A stretch of DNA of 64,000 bases from Kitasatospora albolonga (GTDB lineage Bacteria; Actinomycetota; Actinomycetes; Streptomycetales; Streptomycetaceae). Below are positions 61,978-64,000 of the stretch, piece after piece. The notes under the pieces are model-generated. The model was not told where the DNA came from. It made no database searches and saw only the letters and a program-made list of their open reading frames with translations. The DNA is taken from assembly GCA_002082585.1 (NCBI GenBank), contig CP020563.1, positions 7,682,001-7,746,000 on the forward strand. The letters are read 5' to 3'. The stretch's first letter is position 1; every line of letters starts with the position of its first letter. A program made the position numbers and the translations under genes.

Positions 61978-63126
61978 GTGCGCTCACCCAGACGTTTCCG
62001 GCGCGCCGCGCTCGCCGCACTCTCCGCCGGGGTCCTGCTCGCCGCCGCCGGGTGCGACAGCCCCGCCGACCGCACCACCAAGGGCACGACGGGCACCGCG
62101 GAGGCCGAGGACGTCCTCCTTCAGCCGCTCGCCGCCCCGGGCCCCGGACCGTTCACCAAGTCGACGGTCCGGGAGGCGCCCTCGCCGTCCCCCACCCCTT
62201 CACCGGAGGGGTCGGAGAGTCCGGAGGAGGGCGGCGCGTCCGCCACCCGTACGGTCCATCGGGTCTCGGGCGCCGTCCCCGGGCTCTACGGCGGCACCCG
62301 GTCCGAGGCGTCCTGCGACGTCGAGCAGCAGATCCGGCTGCTGACCGCCGACCGGGACAAGGCCCGCGCCTTCGCCGGGGAGGCGGACATCGAGGCCGTA
62401 CAGATCCCGGGCTACCTGAAGGCGCTCACCCCGGTGGTCCTGCGCGCCGACACTCAGGTCACCAGCCACGGCTACAGCGCCGGAAAGGCCACCGCCTTCC
62501 AGGCCGTGCTCCAGGCGGGCACCGCCGTCCTCGCCGACAGCCGGGGGCTGCCGAGGGTCCGCTGCGCCTGCGGCAATCCGCTGGACCCGCCGGTGGTCGC
62601 GAAGGGGCAGGTGGCCCACCGGGGCGAGCGCTGGCCCGGTTACGACCCCGCCCGCATCCTGGCGGTCGGGCCGAGCGTCCAGCCGGTCACCGGTCTGGTC
62701 ATCGTGGACGCCGCCGACAACACCTGGATCGAGCGGACCGTCGGCGACGGCGGCGGACGCGACCGGACCCCGGACGACCCGCCGCCGTACGAACCGAGCG
62801 ACGACCTGCTCTTCCCGTCACCGGCCCGTCCCTCCGAGGAGGCGTCCCCCGAATCCACCCCGTCGGCCTCCGCCCCCTCCGAACCGGAGGAGCCCCGGTG
62901 CCCGGAGTCCCCGGACGACCCGGCCGGGCTGCCGCCCGGCTGCCCGCCGCCCATGGACCCCGACCCCGGCACCGAGGCGCCGGACGACTTCGACGGCATG
63001 CCGACCGACGAGCCCTGGGAGCTGGAGGAGGACGGGCCCGACCCGGTCCCCGAGCCGACCCAGATCTTCCCCGGCGAGCCCGACGAGCCGATGGACTCCG
63101 AGATCCCCGAGCCGTTCGCGGGCTGA
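61978..63126 (+). CDS. DUF6777-like secreted lipoprotein
   Basis: 382 residues from GTG 61978 (AGGAG upstream; ATG 61957 possible). Lipobox AAAGC near residue 27. Mature domain about 70-260 with SGAVPGLYGGTRSEASCD and CACGNPLDPP (conserved cysteines), then a 120-residue Pro/Glu/Asp/Ser-rich tail, probably a cell-wall spacer. Function unknown. Confidence 0.75.
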   Translation: MRSPRRFRRAALAALSAGVLLAAAGCDSPADRTTKGTTGTAEAEDVLLQPLAAPGPGPFTKSTVREAPSPSPTPSPEGSESPEEGGASATRTVHRVSGAVPGLYGGTRSEASCDVEQQIRLLTADRDKARAFAGEADIEAVQIPGYLKALTPVVLRADTQVTSHGYSAGKATAFQAVLQAGTAVLADSRGLPRVRCACGNPLDPPVVAKGQVAHRGERWPGYDPARILAVGPSVQPVTGLVIVDAADNTWIERTVGDGGGRDRTPDDPPPYEPSDDLLFPSPARPSEEASPESTPSASAPSEPEEPRCPESPDDPAGLPPGCPPPMDPDPGTEAPDDFDGMPTDEPWELEEDGPDPVPEPTQIFPGEPDEPMDSEIPEPFAG

Positions 63127-63145
63127 CCGGCCCACCCCCCTCAGC

Positions 63146-63176
63146 CCGTGCGGCGACCGCTCCGGCCGCCGCACGG
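63146..63176 (+). terminator. Hairpin terminator after the DUF6777 gene
   Basis: CCGTGCGGCG and CGCCGCACGG form a ten-base perfect stem 20 bp after the stop codon. Confidence 0.75.
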
Positions 63177-63217
63177 ATCACTCGAAGAATCGGACAAATG
63201 GTGGCAGAGTGGCCCAC

Positions 63218-64000
63218 ATGGATGATCGGGTAGCGGGTGCCCTGTCACTCCCGGACGACTGGCCCGCCCACCCGGACCTCAGCCTCGCCCTGAACCGTAT
63301 GGGCAGCTTCGACTGGGATCTGGACACCGGCCTCATGCACATGGACCAGCCCGCCCTCGACGTGTTCGACCTGACCGCCGAGGAGTACGACGACCGGCCT
63401 GCCTCGCTCGCGCAGCGCGTACCGACCGACGAGGCCGTACGCCTGGACGGGATGGTCTCGCAGGCGCTCAAGAGCGGGCGCGCCAACTACGGCGCCTACT
63501 TCCGCATCCAGCGCCGCGACGGAACCCTGCGCTGGACCCACACCCAGGGCTTCGTCCGCCGCGACGAGACCGGCCGGCCCCGCCGCATCATCGGGATCGT
63601 CCGCGACGCCACCCAGGAGCTCGCCGACTCCTCCGCCCGCCAGGAGCTGGACCTCGACCGCCGCCAGCGCACCAGCCTGGTGGAGGGCACCACGGCGGCC
63701 CTGGCCCACGCCCGTACGGTCAAGGACGTCATCGCCGTCCTCAAGAACTCCCAGGGCCTCGCCCACCTGGGCGCCACCAGCCTCGTCATGGGCCTGCTGG
63801 AGTCCGGCCGCATCCACCTGGTGGCCGACGGACCCGAGGGCGCGTACGTCCCCGGCACCCGGTTCACCCGGGTGGACGAGCAGTACCCGATGAGCGAGGT
63901 CGTCCGCACGCTCACCCCGCGCTTCATCGAGTCCGCCGAGGACTTCGCCGACTCCTACCCGATCCTCTGGCCCAGCATCAGCCACCTCGGGATCACCTCG
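63218..64000 (+). CDS. PAS-GAF sensor protein, probable SpoIIE phosphatase (partial)
   Basis: ATG 63218, 261 residues to the right edge. PAS domain about 22-145 (FDWDLDTGLMHM, YFRIQRRDGTLRWTHTQGFVRRDETG, IIGIVRDAT) followed by a GAF-like segment. In Streptomyces this architecture usually ends in a SpoIIE phosphatase domain, which would lie outside the window. Confidence 0.78.
   Translation, partial: MDDRVAGALSLPDDWPAHPDLSLALNRMGSFDWDLDTGLMHMDQPALDVFDLTAEEYDDRPASLAQRVPTDEAVRLDGMVSQALKSGRANYGAYFRIQRRDGTLRWTHTQGFVRRDETGRPRRIIGIVRDATQELADSSARQELDLDRRQRTSLVEGTTAALAHARTVKDVIAVLKNSQGLAHLGATSLVMGLLESGRIHLVADGPEGAYVPGTRFTRVDEQYPMSEVVRTLTPRFIESAEDFADSYPILWPSISHLGITS

Overview
The window is high-GC actinobacterial DNA and almost certainly Streptomyces. 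Gene content supports this: TTA-containing pathway genes, an Rpf-LysM-M23 cell-wall enzyme, SpoIIE-type phosphatases with a SigB/SigF-like sigma factor, DUF5709, a sugar ABC importer without its own ATPase, and typical third-codon GC. I see no tRNA, rRNA, CRISPR array, insertion sequence or integrase.

Region 1 (1-27567) is a non-ribosomal peptide gene cluster that enters from beyond the left edge. Minus-strand genes encode a PP-loop nucleotide hydrolase/amidotransferase fused to NRPS fragments (cut by the edge), a stand-alone A-T protein, a class II glutamine amidotransferase/asparagine synthetase, a C-A-T-TE NRPS, a C-A-T-C-A-T NRPS and an arginine amidinotransferase. A 400-bp divergent region separates these from plus-strand genes that look like the complete 4-alkyl-L-proline cassette known from lincomycin, pyrrolobenzodiazepines and hormaomycin: C-methyltransferase, L-DOPA dioxygenase, tyrosine 3-hydroxylase, F420-dependent reductase, PhzF-type isomerase and gamma-glutamyltransferase-like enzyme. 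A heme-oxygenase-like diiron oxidase, a CDGSH iron-sulfur protein and an MFS exporter follow. The first gene of each divergent arm has an early TTA codon, so both arms are probably bldA-dependent. The inferred product is a roughly four-residue peptide carrying a C3-substituted proline unit plus a guanidine or amidine (or thioamide) function. I do not recognise it as a known compound.

Region 2 (27612-31779) holds a frameshifted 6-phosphogluconate dehydrogenase gene, a DUF5709 protein, an unrecognised protein and a lipoprotein.

Region 3 (31985-45065) is a secreted-hydrolase and beta-glucoside region: an S1 protease, a DUF1996 protein, a clan-A glycoside hydrolase with an F5/8-type C domain, a GH1 beta-glucosidase with a CUT1 sugar importer, and ROK and LacI regulators. 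One palindromic operator (GAGAGCGCTCTC core) occurs in front of the protease, DUF1996, glycoside hydrolase and LacI genes, suggesting a single LacI regulon. A separate inverted repeat overlapping a good promoter between the ROK gene and the importer suggests ROK control of uptake.

Region 4 (45144-64000) has cell-wall and transport genes, a FhuF-like protein, and a dense stress-signalling block: STAS, MarR, SpoIIE-type phosphatases, HATPase anti-sigma-type kinase, response regulator, CHASE3-HAMP histidine kinase, receiver-phosphatase and SigB-like sigma factor. Then come a zinc-ribbon SDR protein, an orphan 58-residue protein, a YndJ/DUF1990/lipase-maturation-factor operon behind two TTGAAC-n2-GTTCAA operators, a DUF6777 lipoprotein and a PAS sensor phosphatase cut by the right edge.
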